A stretch of 49,036 bases of DNA from Chromatiales bacterium. GTDB lineage: Bacteria > Pseudomonadota > Gammaproteobacteria > UBA6429 > Thiohalophilaceae. A program made the position numbers and the translations under genes. Below the pieces are notes generated by a model. The model ran no database searches and was not told the origin of the DNA. It saw nothing but the letters and a program-made list of their open reading frames with translations. This document shows, piece after piece, positions 1 to 8,413 of this stretch (the stretch's first letter is position 1; every line of letters begins with the position of its first letter). The DNA lies in assembly GCA_027032075.1 (NCBI GenBank), contig JALVOC010000021.1:1-49036 (forward strand). The letters run 5' to 3'.

Positions 1-647
1 GGGTAGTCGCCCGGGTTTCCCTGGGCGTATGCCAGGCAGCCGGCAGTCAGGGGGCAGGCGGTGCAGTTGGCTTTGCGCCCACAGAGGGTTGCACCGAGAT
101 CCATCATGGCCTGGGTATAGTCTGCGACCCGTTTTCGGGGGGTGGCGGCTTCCGCCAGTTCCCACAGGCGTTTTTCAACATTTTTCTCTCCCGGCCAGCC
201 CTCGATGGCGTAATAGCGAGTGAGTACCCGCTTCACATTGCCATCGAGGATCGGGTGCCGCTGATCCAGGGCCTGGGCGAGGATGGCACCGGCAGTGGAG
301 CGGCCAATGCCCGGCAGGGCCAGAAGCGCTTCGAATGTTTCCGGAAAACGCCCATGATGCTGATCACGGATGCGCTGTGCCGCCTTGTGCAGGTTACGCC
401 CGCGGGCGTAATAACCCAGGCCGGTCCACAGGTGCAGCACCTCGTCGAGGGGGGCGTTGGCAAGGGCGTGGACATCGGGAAAAGCTGCCATGAAGCGCTC
501 GAAATAGGGAATGACCGTGTTGACCTGGGTCTGTTGCAGCATGATTTCGGACACCCAGGTGCGGTAGAGGCTGCGGGGCCGTTGCCAGGGCAGATCATGT
601 CGGCCGTGCCGGTCGAACCAGGCCAGCAATTCCCCGCTCGGCATCAT
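1..647 (-). CDS. mutY: Adenine DNA glycosylase MutY (5' part; runs off the left edge)
   Basis: Removes adenine mispaired with 8-oxoguanine or guanine in base excision repair. Read on the minus strand from the ATG pair at 647/644. The helix-hairpin-helix segment [14 protein letters not shown] is followed by ILDGNVKR, which carries the catalytic Asp. The catalytic Glu region [10 protein letters not shown] has Glu at about residue 34. Near the window edge the 4Fe-4S ligands are visible in the spacing C-x6-C-x2-C-x5-C ([16 protein letters not shown]). The C-terminal NUDIX-like 8-oxoG recognition domain lies outside the window. The SRPBCC gene lies 51 bp upstream on the same strand, so the two may be co-transcribed. 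Identity is very secure; only the end is missing. Confidence 0.95.
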   Translation of the reverse strand, partial: MMPSGELLAWFDRHGRHDLPWQRPRSLYRTWVSEIMLQQTQVNTVIPYFERFMAAFPDVHALANAPLDEVLHLWTGLGYYARGRNLHKAAQRIRDQHHGRFPETFEALLALPGIGRSTAGAILAQALDQRHPILDGNVKRVLTRYYAIEGWPGEKNVEKRLWELAEAATPRKRVADYTQAMMDLGATLCGRKANCTACPLTAGCLAYAQGNPGDY

Positions 648-698
648 TTCGCGCGGACCCCGGCGACTGTGGCAGGAGGGGTGCGGCAGAAAAGCGGC

Positions 699-1277
699 TT
701 AGATGGGGTGATCATGGGGGCTGAGGGCAACCTGTTCCAGGCCGTCGATGACCGCCTGGGTTTCAGTCAACAACTGGCTTTTGAAGATCATCGGGCCGAT
801 GAGGGGGGGCACCCAGAAATCGGGCACCAGATCAGAACTGAAAGTCACCAGTGTTTTGTCCCCTTCGGCGCGGATGTGCCACAGGGTTTTGCCGTAAGCC
901 ATATCGCTTGATTCAGGCAGTACCTTCACCAGAATGTAGCCGTTGCGCAATTCAGTCACGTCCTCCACCTGCACGATTTCGCGGCAGAAGAAAGCCACGC
1001 AACCGTTGGTGACGACACGCACGCGGTATTGGGGTGGATTGTGATAAAGCACTTCGCTTTCGGTGATACTTTCACTGAGTTTGTTGAGGTTGGCGTAATC
1101 GGTAAAGTGGTGGTACACCATCTTCAGAGGAACGTCGATACGCATTTCAATATGGATGAGGTAATGATCGCCATCGGTTTCAACACTCGAATCGAGTAAC
1201 TCCCCGGCAGAGACCGCAGATGCTGAAAAGATGAATTCAGTGGCAAGGTATGTCAATAAAAGCAGTTTCGTTTTCAT
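699..1277 (-). CDS. Exported SRPBCC (START/polyketide cyclase-like) family protein
   Basis: A protein of about 192 residues. A hydrophobic N-terminal signal (residues 4-24, ending near SAVSAG) indicates export. The rest resembles the SRPBCC/START-like hydrophobic-pocket fold: an alternating beta pattern, the segment VPLKMVYHHFTDYANLNKL typical of the first helix, and a C-terminal amphipathic helix after PDFWVPPLIGP. The ligand is unknown. The start at 1277 (MKTKLLLL) is preferred; a TTG three codons upstream is also possible. The gene lies just upstream of mutY on the same strand, but no functional link is evident. The family is a fold-level inference. Confidence 0.7.
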   Translation of the reverse strand: MKTKLLLLTYLATEFIFSASAVSAGELLDSSVETDGDHYLIHIEMRIDVPLKMVYHHFTDYANLNKLSESITESEVLYHNPPQYRVRVVTNGCVAFFCREIVQVEDVTELRNGYILVKVLPESSDMAYGKTLWHIRAEGDKTLVTFSSDLVPDFWVPPLIGPMIFKSQLLTETQAVIDGLEQVALSPHDHPI

Positions 1278-1646
1278 TATTGTCAAGTTCCCTTTTTTTG
1301 ATCAGATGTTTGGAGTGATTTTCTACCATTTAGTTCACGTGGTTGTGGTGATCTTGTTCCTGGTGCGAGCCATTCCCCCAGTTTTGGTGGGGGTGATGAT
1401 TTTATAAATGAAACCACACTTGTACGGTGATATGCCAGATCAAAGGCTGGCCGGCAATATGAATCCAGGGAAAAGTGGCTGCTTGTCCTAAAATTTGGCG
1501 GAAACATGCCGAAACAGTATAAAGAAGCGGCGCAACAGGAAGTCTGCATCATGTCGCTCCACGAACAGGGAGGTCGGGGTAGTTTCACGCTTAACTACAG
1601 TTGAAGGTATCCCCAATCAGGTTAAGTCAATTAATGGGGGTGATTC
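1278..1646. other. Intergenic region, 370 bp, no gene supported
   Basis: This separates the divergent SRPBCC (minus) and chemotaxis receptor (plus) genes, so it should hold both promoters. A small hairpin, CCCCCA-loop-TGGGGG, lies at about 1375-1393 and has no clean T-run. The reading frames here lack ribosome-binding sites and recognisable motifs. A G-rich Shine-Dalgarno (GGGGGTGA, 1636-1643) precedes the TTG of the next gene. Confidence 0.5.
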
Positions 1647-2870
1647 TTGCGCTTACCACTCAGATTGCCGCTTAAAACAGTTTTGTTTTCTTTGTCCGCG
1701 GTTATCGGCATAGTTGGACTGGCTGGATGGTTATACTATCGGTTGCCGTTCACCCTGTTTCTGCCCGTGATCGCGACGACGCTGTTTTTTGTCGGGGTCG
1801 TCTTTTTTGTAATGCATCGCAGCGTGCAGCAGTACCGCAAAACCCTGCAACAGGTCGAGGCGATCCTGACAAACTGCGTGCGGGGCGAGCACGAGAACAT
1901 TCCCCAGTTGTGCAGCAAGGCAAACGATAGCATCAGCCGCTTTGAATCCCGTTTTAATCAGGCCATCCAGAAGATATGCGCCAATGACAATCTGTATTTC
2001 ACCATGTCCGACAGGCTTGTCACCCATGCCCGTTTTGTCTCGGCAACGGCCACGCAGATCATTGAGCAGGTGTTGCAACAGGCGCAAATGACCGGGCATG
2101 TCCATACACAGCTGGAACAGATGCAGGCGGTTTTCAGCAAGGCGCGTGAAACGGCAGAGCAGACGGTGGAAACGGCAGGAAAATCAGAAGCGGAAGGGAA
2201 CAGCGGAAAAGTGGTGATGACCGAAGCGATGAGCGGCGTGTCCATGCTGGCCAGCTCAGTGAAGGACACCGGCGAGATTATTTCCACCCTCGGCGAGGAC
2301 AGTAAGGCCATCGGTGGGATCATCAATGTCATCCGCGGGGTGGCCGAGCAGACCAACCTGCTGGCGCTGAATGCCGCCATCGAGGCCGCCCGCGCCGGAG
2401 AACAGGGCCGGGGGTTTGCCGTCGTGGCCGATGAGGTGCGGGCGCTGGCCAGCAAAACCCAGCAGTCGACCGACGAAATTCAACAAATCATCGAAGCACT
2501 CTTGGCGCATGTGAATGATGCAAACGATGTCATCAGCAACAGTACCGAGCTTGCAAACAAGTCGGATGAACTGATCGAAAATCTGGTGATTTCCTATTCG
2601 GAGCTGGTCGGTTACATGGGAACGGTCAATGAACTCGGCCAGTCTCTGGCTGACGCCACAAAAAATGAACAGCAGGTTGTTGATAGTGCTTTTTCCGATC
2701 TGCAACAGATCATCGAGATCGGTCAGAGCACCATGGAGCGGATCAGTGAGATGCAGCTGGCCAGCAGCGAACTGGGTGACATGGGGGATGAGTTGCAGGC
2801 GCTGGTTGCCCCCAACACGAATGATGCTACAAAAGCAGACACCGCCGGGGAGGAAGAGTGGAGCGGGTGA
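1647..2870 (+). CDS. Methyl-accepting chemotaxis protein without a periplasmic sensor domain
   Basis: A 407-aa chemotaxis transducer that would couple to CheW/CheA. Two transmembrane helices lie close together (about residues 10-30 and 34-56), leaving almost no periplasmic loop. A long coiled-coil signalling domain follows. The conserved cytoplasmic tip is clear from about residue 227 ([20 protein letters not shown], then [15 protein letters not shown]). The start is a TTG with a G-rich Shine-Dalgarno 4-11 bases upstream. There is no ligand-binding domain, so sensing is probably cytoplasmic, membrane-based or indirect. The last codons and stop run into the 3' end of a convergent tRNA-Gly gene. 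No other che genes are in the window. Confidence 0.9.
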   Translation: MRLPLRLPLKTVLFSLSAVIGIVGLAGWLYYRLPFTLFLPVIATTLFFVGVVFFVMHRSVQQYRKTLQQVEAILTNCVRGEHENIPQLCSKANDSISRFESRFNQAIQKICANDNLYFTMSDRLVTHARFVSATATQIIEQVLQQAQMTGHVHTQLEQMQAVFSKARETAEQTVETAGKSEAEGNSGKVVMTEAMSGVSMLASSVKDTGEIISTLGEDSKAIGGIINVIRGVAEQTNLLALNAAIEAARAGEQGRGFAVVADEVRALASKTQQSTDEIQQIIEALLAHVNDANDVISNSTELANKSDELIENLVISYSELVGYMGTVNELGQSLADATKNEQQVVDSAFSDLQQIIEIGQSTMERISEMQLASSELGDMGDELQALVAPNTNDATKADTAGEEEWSG

Positions 2871-2932
2871 TGGGAATCGAACCCACGTTATTAGCTTGGG
2901 AAGCTAAAGTTCTACCATTGAACTACACCCGC
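2859..2932 (-). tRNA. tRNA-Gly, anticodon CCC, CCA encoded
   Basis: On the minus strand the acceptor stem GCGGGTG pairs with CACCCGC. The discriminator is U, as in bacterial tRNA-Gly, and CCA is encoded (2859-2861). The anticodon stem TTAGC/GCTAA encloses the 7-base loop TTCCCAA, giving anticodon CCC (plus-strand GGG at 2898-2900). The T-arm GGGTTCGATTCCC-like sequence is present. Total length is 74 nt including CCA. The 3' end overlaps the last codons of the convergent chemotaxis receptor gene. Confidence 0.96.
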
Positions 2933-2983
2933 CTGGCGTAAGCGTATTGTACGGGATTGTTTTTTCATTGCAATTTGTCCCGC

Positions 2984-4789
2984 TCAGTCAGAATACATTT
3001 GCTCGACCAGTGTGGCGTATTTTTCCAGCACCTTCTGCCGTTTGATTTTCAGCGTGGGGGTCATCAGGCCGTTTTCCACGTTCCAGGTTTCCAGCAGTGG
3101 CGCCACTCGCCGGACTTTGGCATAACCGGGGAAGTCGTGCAGGGCTTCGGTGATGTGCCGGATCAAGGTGGCATGCAACTGGCGATTGTTGAGGCTGTTT
3201 TCATCGAAAGGATCCAGCCCATGATCCCTGGCGAGCGGGAACCACTCTTCACTGTTGAGCACCACCAGTGCGCCTAGATAGGCGCGCCCTTCACCGACGA
3301 TCAATGCCTGATCAAACAGGGGGTCGAGGGCGATGGCCGATTCCATATCACCGGGTGGAATTTTTTCACCGTTGGACATCACCAGGATATCCTTGATGCG
3401 GCCGGTGATGTAAACAAAACCCTCTTCCGAGATTGTCGCCTTGTCACCGGTATGGAGCCAGCCATCAGGGGAGATCACTTCACTGGTGGCGCGGTGGTTG
3501 TTCCAGTAGCCCAGCATGATGCCGGGGCTTTTCGCCAGCAGTTCGTCATTTTCGCCGATTTTCAATTCAACCCCCGGCAGGGCCATGCCCACACTGCGGG
3601 GGTCATTCCGGTGGAGGCGGTTACCGGCGAGGACCGGGCTGGATTCGGTCATGCCATAGCCCTGGATGATATTGATCCCCAGGCCGATAAAGGTCTTTGC
3701 CACGGTAGTGGGCAGGGCCGCGCCACCACTGATGGTAAAACGCAGGTGTCCTCCCAGCTTCGCCTGGATTTTGCTGGCAACCAGGCGGTTGAGCAGCGGC
3801 CATAACAGCAGGGCGGGGCCGGGGCGCCTGCGCCCCTGCCGGACTTCAAAACGCTGCCAGCCGATATTTACCGCCATGTCGAACAGCAGCTGATGGGCGC
3901 GGGACTGTTTTTTCAGCTGTTGCAGGAGTTTTTCATAAATGCGCTCGAATATGCGGGGGACGGAGATCAGTGCGGAAGGCTTGATGGTCTGCAGATCATC
4001 GGCCAGTTGCTGGATGGAGCGGGCATAGGCGACAGTGGCGCCAGCCATCATCGGGACGTAATAGCCGCAGGTGCGTTCGAAAGTATGGGAAAGCGGCAGG
4101 AACGAGAGCAGCACGAGGGTGTCGTCGATGTCCAGCATTTCCACCGCCGCCTGGCTGATGGATAGAATGTTATGGTGGCTGAGCATCACCCCTTTGGGGC
4201 GGCCGGTGGTGCCGGAAGTGTAGATAATGCTGGCCAGCTTGTGAGGATCGCCGCCACGCTCCTTCAGGACGGAGGGTTTGGCCGGAAGCCAGTCGCCGGC
4301 CAGGCGGATGGCGGGATCATCTTCGGCGGCAGGGCTGGCGTGGAGGATCACAAAACGCTGCACCCCGGGCATATCTTCCTTGTGTTCCTTCAGCGTGCGC
4401 CACTGTTTCTCATCCTGGATAAACAGAACCTTGCAGCCCGAATCATTGACGATATAAGCGATGTTGTCCGGCCGGTCGTCGGTATACAGTGGCACCACGA
4501 CGAGTCCAAGACCCAGGGCGGCCTGCTCGCAAGCCACCCACTCTGGTCCGTTGCGCAGCAGCAGCCCCACCCGCTCGCCTGGTTGCAGCTTTTCCCCCTG
4601 AAGCGCCTGTTGCCAGCGGCTGACCTGGCGGGCCATCTCTTCCCAGCTCAAATCCTGCCATTCGCCGCTTTGGCGCTCGAAATATTTGTAAGCGGTGCGT
4701 TCGGGGGACTGGTACACCCGTTCGCGAAACAGGCCGTCAAGGGTGCCTGCCACATTGGCGGAAATTCTGCTGCGTGTGTCTTCCTTCAT
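2984..4789 (-). CDS. Long-chain acyl-CoA synthetase (AMP-forming, FadD15/FAA1-like)
   Basis: Activates a carboxylic acid, most likely a long-chain fatty acid, to its acyl-AMP and then the CoA thioester. The protein has 601 aa. The AMP-binding P-loop motif IIYTSGTTGRPKG lies at about residues 188-200. It is followed by the aromatic/ATP motif QGYGMTESSP and the hinge region GWLHTGDKATISEEGFVYITGR with IKDILVMSNGEKI, where the C-terminal Lys in this type is displaced, as in the LC-FACS subgroup. The size and the FTISGGAALP segment match the eukaryotic-like long-chain ligases of bacteria. The gene is monocistronic, convergent with the upstream chemotaxis gene and divergent from thiS. Substrate length is not determined by the sequence. 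Confidence 0.88.
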   Translation of the reverse strand: MKEDTRSRISANVAGTLDGLFRERVYQSPERTAYKYFERQSGEWQDLSWEEMARQVSRWQQALQGEKLQPGERVGLLLRNGPEWVACEQAALGLGLVVVPLYTDDRPDNIAYIVNDSGCKVLFIQDEKQWRTLKEHKEDMPGVQRFVILHASPAAEDDPAIRLAGDWLPAKPSVLKERGGDPHKLASIIYTSGTTGRPKGVMLSHHNILSISQAAVEMLDIDDTLVLLSFLPLSHTFERTCGYYVPMMAGATVAYARSIQQLADDLQTIKPSALISVPRIFERIYEKLLQQLKKQSRAHQLLFDMAVNIGWQRFEVRQGRRRPGPALLLWPLLNRLVASKIQAKLGGHLRFTISGGAALPTTVAKTFIGLGINIIQGYGMTESSPVLAGNRLHRNDPRSVGMALPGVELKIGENDELLAKSPGIMLGYWNNHRATSEVISPDGWLHTGDKATISEEGFVYITGRIKDILVMSNGEKIPPGDMESAIALDPLFDQALIVGEGRAYLGALVVLNSEEWFPLARDHGLDPFDENSLNNRQLHATLIRHITEALHDFPGYAKVRRVAPLLETWNVENGLMTPTLKIKRQKVLEKYATLVEQMYSD

Positions 4790-4915
4790 TGCCGGTGTTT
4801 TTTGTTATTCCTTATCTTTTTGTTTTTCTTAACTTTAGCCGTATTTGCTGCAGGGGGAATCGGAAATGTTACTGGCATTTGACGCTAACGGCTAGAGATG
4901 GTTACGCTATTGAAG

Positions 4916-5113
4916 ATGAATATTATTGTAAATGGTGAACTTCGGCAGGTTCCGGATGGCCATACCGCCGCTCAACTGGTCGAAGCGATGGGTCTTGGGG
5001 GGCGCATCGCCATGGAGGTCAATCTGGAAATCGTGCCGCGTTCCGCCTATGCCGATTATACCTTTCAGGACGGAGATCGGGTGGAGATTGTCCATGCCGT
5101 TGGCGGGGGTTAA
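4916..5113 (+). CDS. thiS: Sulfur carrier protein ThiS
   Basis: A small ubiquitin-fold carrier whose C-terminal Gly-Gly is adenylated and thiocarboxylated, delivering sulfur to ThiG for thiazole formation. The 65-aa protein has the core EVNLEIVPRS...DGDRVEIVHAVGGG and ends in the diagnostic GG. The ATG at 4916 gives the usual ThiS length; an upstream ATG at 4898 would add six residues. thiG follows on the same strand but about 340 bp later, with a dispersed repeat element inserted between them, so the normally tight thiS-thiG pair has been pulled apart here. Confidence 0.93.
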   Translation: MNIIVNGELRQVPDGHTAAQLVEAMGLGGRIAMEVNLEIVPRSAYADYTFQDGDRVEIVHAVGGG

Positions 5114-5181
5114 TTTATCCTTTCGACGGCAACACAACCTTGTGGGGCGATCCCTCCTTTGTTACCGTTTGTCCTGAAGAA

Positions 5182-5316
5182 GCGTTGCGAATACCAGATC
5201 CTTTAATATTGTTGGCAGATTTTGGTTTCGCTGACGGTCATGTAAAATACCTCTGCCCCCTGATGTTCCGTGGCTTAAGTGGAGTGGTATTCGGAACACT
5301 TATTTAGTATTTTACA
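5182..5316. repeat. Dispersed inverted-end repeat, copy 1
   Basis: This copy sits in the 343-bp gap between thiS and thiG, which otherwise holds nothing recognisable. Left end: GCGAATACCAGATC. Right end: GTGGTATTCGGAACAC followed by TTATTTAGTATTTTA. These are imperfect inverted repeats of each other. The interior (TTGGCAGATTTTGGTTTCGC, then CTGACGGTCATGTAAAA) matches copy 2 at 11001-11215 but lacks about 75 bp of it. It has no coding capacity, so it looks MITE-like. Confidence 0.75.
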
Positions 5317-5456
5317 GATCATCACCGGCTATACCCCCACGCACATATTTACCCAGGTATTTCGATCCGCCATTCCGTTGGCAGGGTATAATTCCTGTTT
5401 TAAATAACGGGTCATGACAGACCCGCGTCTTGGTTAAATGTAGTTCAGGAAACAGC

Positions 5457-6248
5457 ATGACAGCACTAAATGACACCCCGCTGGTGGTTGCCGGCAAGGA
5501 ATATCATTCCCGTTTGTTGGTCGGCACCGGCAAATACAAGGATATGCAAGAGACCCGTGAGGCGATTGAGGCCAGTGGCGCCGAGATCGTTACCGTGGCG
5601 GTACGGCGCAGCAACATCGGTCAGAATCCGGATGAGCCGAATCTGTTGGAGATACTGCCGCCGGAGAAATACACCATTTTACCCAATACCGCAGGTTGTT
5701 ATACCGCCGAGGATGCGGTGCGGACCTGTCGTCTGGCGCGTGAGCTGCTGGACGGTCATGATCTGGTCAAACTCGAAGTGCTCGGGGATGAGAAAACCCT
5801 GTTTCCTGATATTACCGCCACACTCGAGGCGGCCGAACTGCTGATAAAGGAAGACTTCAAGGTAATGGTTTATACCAACGATGATCCCATTATCGCCAGG
5901 CGCCTGGAGGAGATGGGCTGTGTGGCCGTGATGCCGCTCGCCGCTCCCATCGGCTCCGGACTGGGGATCCGCAATCCCTATAACATTCTGACCATTATCG
6001 AAAATGCCAAGGTGCCGATCCTGGTGGATGCCGGTGTGGGAACGGCTTCCGATGCGGCCATTGCGATGGAGCTGGGGTGTGACGGTGTCTTGATGAACAC
6101 CGCCATTGCCGCTGCAAAGAAACCTGTCCTGATGGCGTCAGCGATGAAAAAGGCAATCGAGGCCGGTCGTGAGGCATTCCTTGCCGGCCGCATGCCACGC
6201 AAGCGATATGCCAGTGCCTCCTCACCTATCGACGGCACTTTCTTCTGA
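5457..6248 (+). CDS. thiG: Thiazole synthase ThiG
   Basis: Forms the thiazole phosphate of thiamine from 1-deoxy-D-xylulose 5-phosphate, dehydroglycine and ThiS thiocarboxylate. A 263-aa TIM-barrel protein. The conserved VGTGKYKDM lies near the N-terminus. The Schiff-base lysine is K105 in [18 protein letters not shown]. Phosphate-binding loops include [11 protein letters not shown] and [12 protein letters not shown]. The ATG at 5457 has a Shine-Dalgarno (CAGGAA) just upstream and is chosen over an upstream TTG at 5430. trmB lies 75 bp downstream. Confidence 0.96.
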   Translation: MTALNDTPLVVAGKEYHSRLLVGTGKYKDMQETREAIEASGAEIVTVAVRRSNIGQNPDEPNLLEILPPEKYTILPNTAGCYTAEDAVRTCRLARELLDGHDLVKLEVLGDEKTLFPDITATLEAAELLIKEDFKVMVYTNDDPIIARRLEEMGCVAVMPLAAPIGSGLGIRNPYNILTIIENAKVPILVDAGVGTASDAAIAMELGCDGVLMNTAIAAAKKPVLMASAMKKAIEAGREAFLAGRMPRKRYASASSPIDGTFF

Positions 6249-6323
6249 CGGGGTGTTCCGTACAACCGCTTGGTTTTGACTTTTGCCGGCTTCGATGCAT
6301 CACGCCTCTGCGGTGAATAATTC

Positions 6324-7019
6324 ATGACCGATATTCCGCAATCCTCTCCGCGCCGCATCCGCAGCTTCGTCAGGCGCGAAGGTCGTCTCACACGGGGCCA
6401 GCAGCGGGCGCTGCGGGAGCTGTTTCCCCGTTTTGGTTTTACCCTCGAGGAGGGGGAACTCGACCTGCACGCACTGTTTGGCCGCGATGCGCCGCGTATC
6501 CTGGAAATCGGTTTTGGTAACGGTGCCGCACTGGCGCAACTGGCGGCGCAGCATCCTGAAAACGATTATCTCGGCATCGAAGTGCATCGGCCGGGTGTCG
6601 GCAATCTGTTGTTGCAAATGGAGAAGCAGCAATTGCGGAATATCCGTATCAGCCGTGATGATGCAGTGGAGGTGTTGCAGCAGCAAATCCCCGATGATTC
6701 ACTGGATGCGGTGTACCTGTTTTTTCCTGATCCCTGGCATAAAAAGAGGCATCACAAGCGGCGGATCGTGCAACCGGCCTTCGTGCAGGTGTTGCGGCGC
6801 AAGCTGAAAACCGGTGGCCTGTTTCATCTGGCGACCGACTGGCAGGATTATGCCGAACATATGCTGCAGGTGATGCGTCATGCCGAGGGGTTTGAAAACA
6901 CCGCCGGTCAGGATCAATACGTGCCGCGTCCGCAGTACCGGCCGCTCACCCGCTTCGAGCAGCGCGGTCACCGTCTGGGCCACGGCGTCTGGGATTTGAT
7001 CTTCAAACGTATTGGCTGA
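6324..7019 (+). CDS. trmB: tRNA (guanine-N7-)-methyltransferase TrmB
   Basis: Methylates G46 in the variable loop of tRNAs using S-adenosylmethionine. The protein has 231 aa. The SAM motif ILEIGFGNGAALAQLA is followed by the acidic ribose-binding residue in YLGIEVHRPG. The family signature is LFFPDPWHKKRHHKRRIVQ. The C-terminus has the usual THRFEQRG-like segment (here TRFEQRGHRLGHGVWDL). It is downstream of thiG on the same strand. The ROK kinase gene converges on it from the right with an 18-bp gap. Confidence 0.96.
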   Translation: MTDIPQSSPRRIRSFVRREGRLTRGQQRALRELFPRFGFTLEEGELDLHALFGRDAPRILEIGFGNGAALAQLAAQHPENDYLGIEVHRPGVGNLLLQMEKQQLRNIRISRDDAVEVLQQQIPDDSLDAVYLFFPDPWHKKRHHKRRIVQPAFVQVLRRKLKTGGLFHLATDWQDYAEHMLQVMRHAEGFENTAGQDQYVPRPQYRPLTRFEQRGHRLGHGVWDLIFKRIG

Positions 7020-7037
7020 AGACGAGTCAAAATCTTT

Positions 7038-7955
7038 TTAGCTCACGTCACGCTCTGGCGATTCGGGCCATAACCAGGCGGCGCCGCGTACGCCACTCGA
7101 ATCGCCATGCGCTGCCTGGCACAGCCGGGTGGTGACGTGATCGGAGAAAACGTAACGCTCCCAGCGGTGTGGAACGTTTTCATAAAGACGCGAGAGATTG
7201 GACATCCCGCCGCCAAGCACAATCACATCCGGATCGAGTATGTTGATCACCGAGGCGAGCGCGCGCGCAAGACGATCTTCGTAACGCTGCAAGGAAGCTT
7301 CCGCCAGCATATCTCCCTCTTCGGCAAGCCGGTTGATTTCCTTTGGATTGTCTCCCCTGCCGCCCTGTCGCTGATGGTCACGGCTGAAGCCCGGGCCGGA
7401 CAGCCAGGTTTCGATACATCCCGATTTTCCGCAATAGCACTCATGCCCGGGGATTTCCTCCGCCTTTGGCCAGGGCAGGGGGTTATGGCCCCATTCCCCG
7501 CTGATGGCGTTGGCACCGACGAGCGGCTGGCGGTGAATGGCAATGCCGCCGCCGGTGCCGGTGCCGATGATCACACCAAAGGCGATTTCAGCACCGGCAG
7601 CCGCCCCGTCGGTCACTTCCGAGACAATAAAACAATTGGCGTCATTGGCGATGCGTATTGGCCGGACGAGAGCCGCTTCCAGATCCTGTTGCAGAGGCTG
7701 ACCAATCAGCCAGGTGGAATTTGCGTTTTTCACCAGGCCGGAATAGGGGGAGATCGCACCGGGAATACCGATACCGACAGTTCCGCTTCGTCCGGTTTCC
7801 TCTTCGATCTGTTCCACCAGTTCCCTGATGGCGGTTACGGTGGCGGCATAGTCGTGCCGCGGGGTTGCAATGCGGTGGCGAAACACGGCACGCCCGCTGT
7901 CATCGAGTGCGATGCCCTCGATTTTGCTGCCACCAAGATCAATTCCAATGCGCAT
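7038..7955 (-). CDS. ROK-family sugar kinase (fructokinase Mak-like)
   Basis: ATP-dependent hexose kinase of the ROK family, 305 aa. The N-terminal phosphate loop is GIDLGGSKIEG. The catalytic Asp is in IANDANCF. The second glycine-rich loop is GTGTGGGI. The zinc site is GHECYCGKSGCIETW (His and three Cys), followed by SGPG, as in Mak/NagK-type ROK kinases. The C-terminal adenosine loop is VIVLGGGMSN. Probable substrates are fructose or another hexose; the sequence does not settle which. The cupin gene lies upstream on the same strand with a 35-bp gap and may form an operon with it. Confidence 0.88.
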   Translation of the reverse strand: MRIGIDLGGSKIEGIALDDSGRAVFRHRIATPRHDYAATVTAIRELVEQIEEETGRSGTVGIGIPGAISPYSGLVKNANSTWLIGQPLQQDLEAALVRPIRIANDANCFIVSEVTDGAAAGAEIAFGVIIGTGTGGGIAIHRQPLVGANAISGEWGHNPLPWPKAEEIPGHECYCGKSGCIETWLSGPGFSRDHQRQGGRGDNPKEINRLAEEGDMLAEASLQRYEDRLARALASVINILDPDVIVLGGGMSNLSRLYENVPHRWERYVFSDHVTTRLCQAAHGDSSGVRGAAWLWPESPERDVS

Positions 7956-7990
7956 GCTGCAGTCCCGGGCAAGAGGCCATGGCGGCGCCG

Positions 7991-8353
7991 CTATAACAAT
8001 TCCGTGTCTTCATGGCTGTATGGCGGTGAACACATGCAGAGCATGTGTAACGGCCGCTCACCGCAGTTCGCGATGCAGTGCGCGTTCCCGGGAGGAATAC
8101 AAACGGTGTCACCCGCCTGTACCCGGAATGTCTCTTCAGCAAGCGTCATCTCGCCCTCTCCGGCGGTGATGTGATAAAGCTCTTCACTCTTGTGGTGACG
8201 GTGCAGCACAGTACGTTGTCCCGGCTCGACGATGGCCTGCGCCAGGCTTTGGTTTTTGTTTCCATGAAGCAGCGGATGCATCAGCTCAAAGATGAGGGAG
8301 CCGTCACGGGTGACGTAGGGTTTGATGGCGTTGAGATGTGAAATCAATGGCAT
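7991..8353 (-). CDS. Cupin-domain protein (mannose-6-phosphate isomerase-like)
   Basis: A small single-domain cupin of 120 aa. Cupin motif 1 is HRHHKSEELYHITAGEGEM, with metal-ligand histidines and a glutamate. Cupin motif 2 is around PPGNAHCIAN. Such stand-alone Cupin_2 proteins may be sugar-phosphate isomerases or metal-binding proteins; activity cannot be assigned. The position directly upstream of a ROK sugar kinase on the same strand suggests a sugar-related role (inference). Confidence 0.8.
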   Translation of the reverse strand: MPLISHLNAIKPYVTRDGSLIFELMHPLLHGNKNQSLAQAIVEPGQRTVLHRHHKSEELYHITAGEGEMTLAEETFRVQAGDTVCIPPGNAHCIANCGERPLHMLCMCSPPYSHEDTELL

Positions 8354-8413
8354 GGTTTCCGGTTTCGTGGTTGTTCCAGGTTCTTTTCTTTTAGGTATAG
8401 GGTGATAATCCTA

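Noticed and set aside
255-911. Long plus-strand open frame (218 codons) opposite mutY and the SRPBCC gene
   Set aside because: It is antisense to two recognisable genes, shows no family motif and has no ribosome-binding site.
1283-1588. Minus-strand 101-codon frame upstream of the SRPBCC gene
   Set aside because: No recognisable motif or ribosome-binding site, Cys/Ser/Pro-rich composition as expected of non-coding DNA; treated as intergenic.
5114-5456. TPP riboswitch between thiS and thiG
   Set aside because: No CUGAGA-type THI-box core is visible; the gap is occupied by the dispersed repeat.
7107-8174. Plus-strand open frame of 355 codons
   Set aside because: It is the antisense shadow of the ROK kinase and cupin genes, whose motifs are unambiguous on the minus strand.
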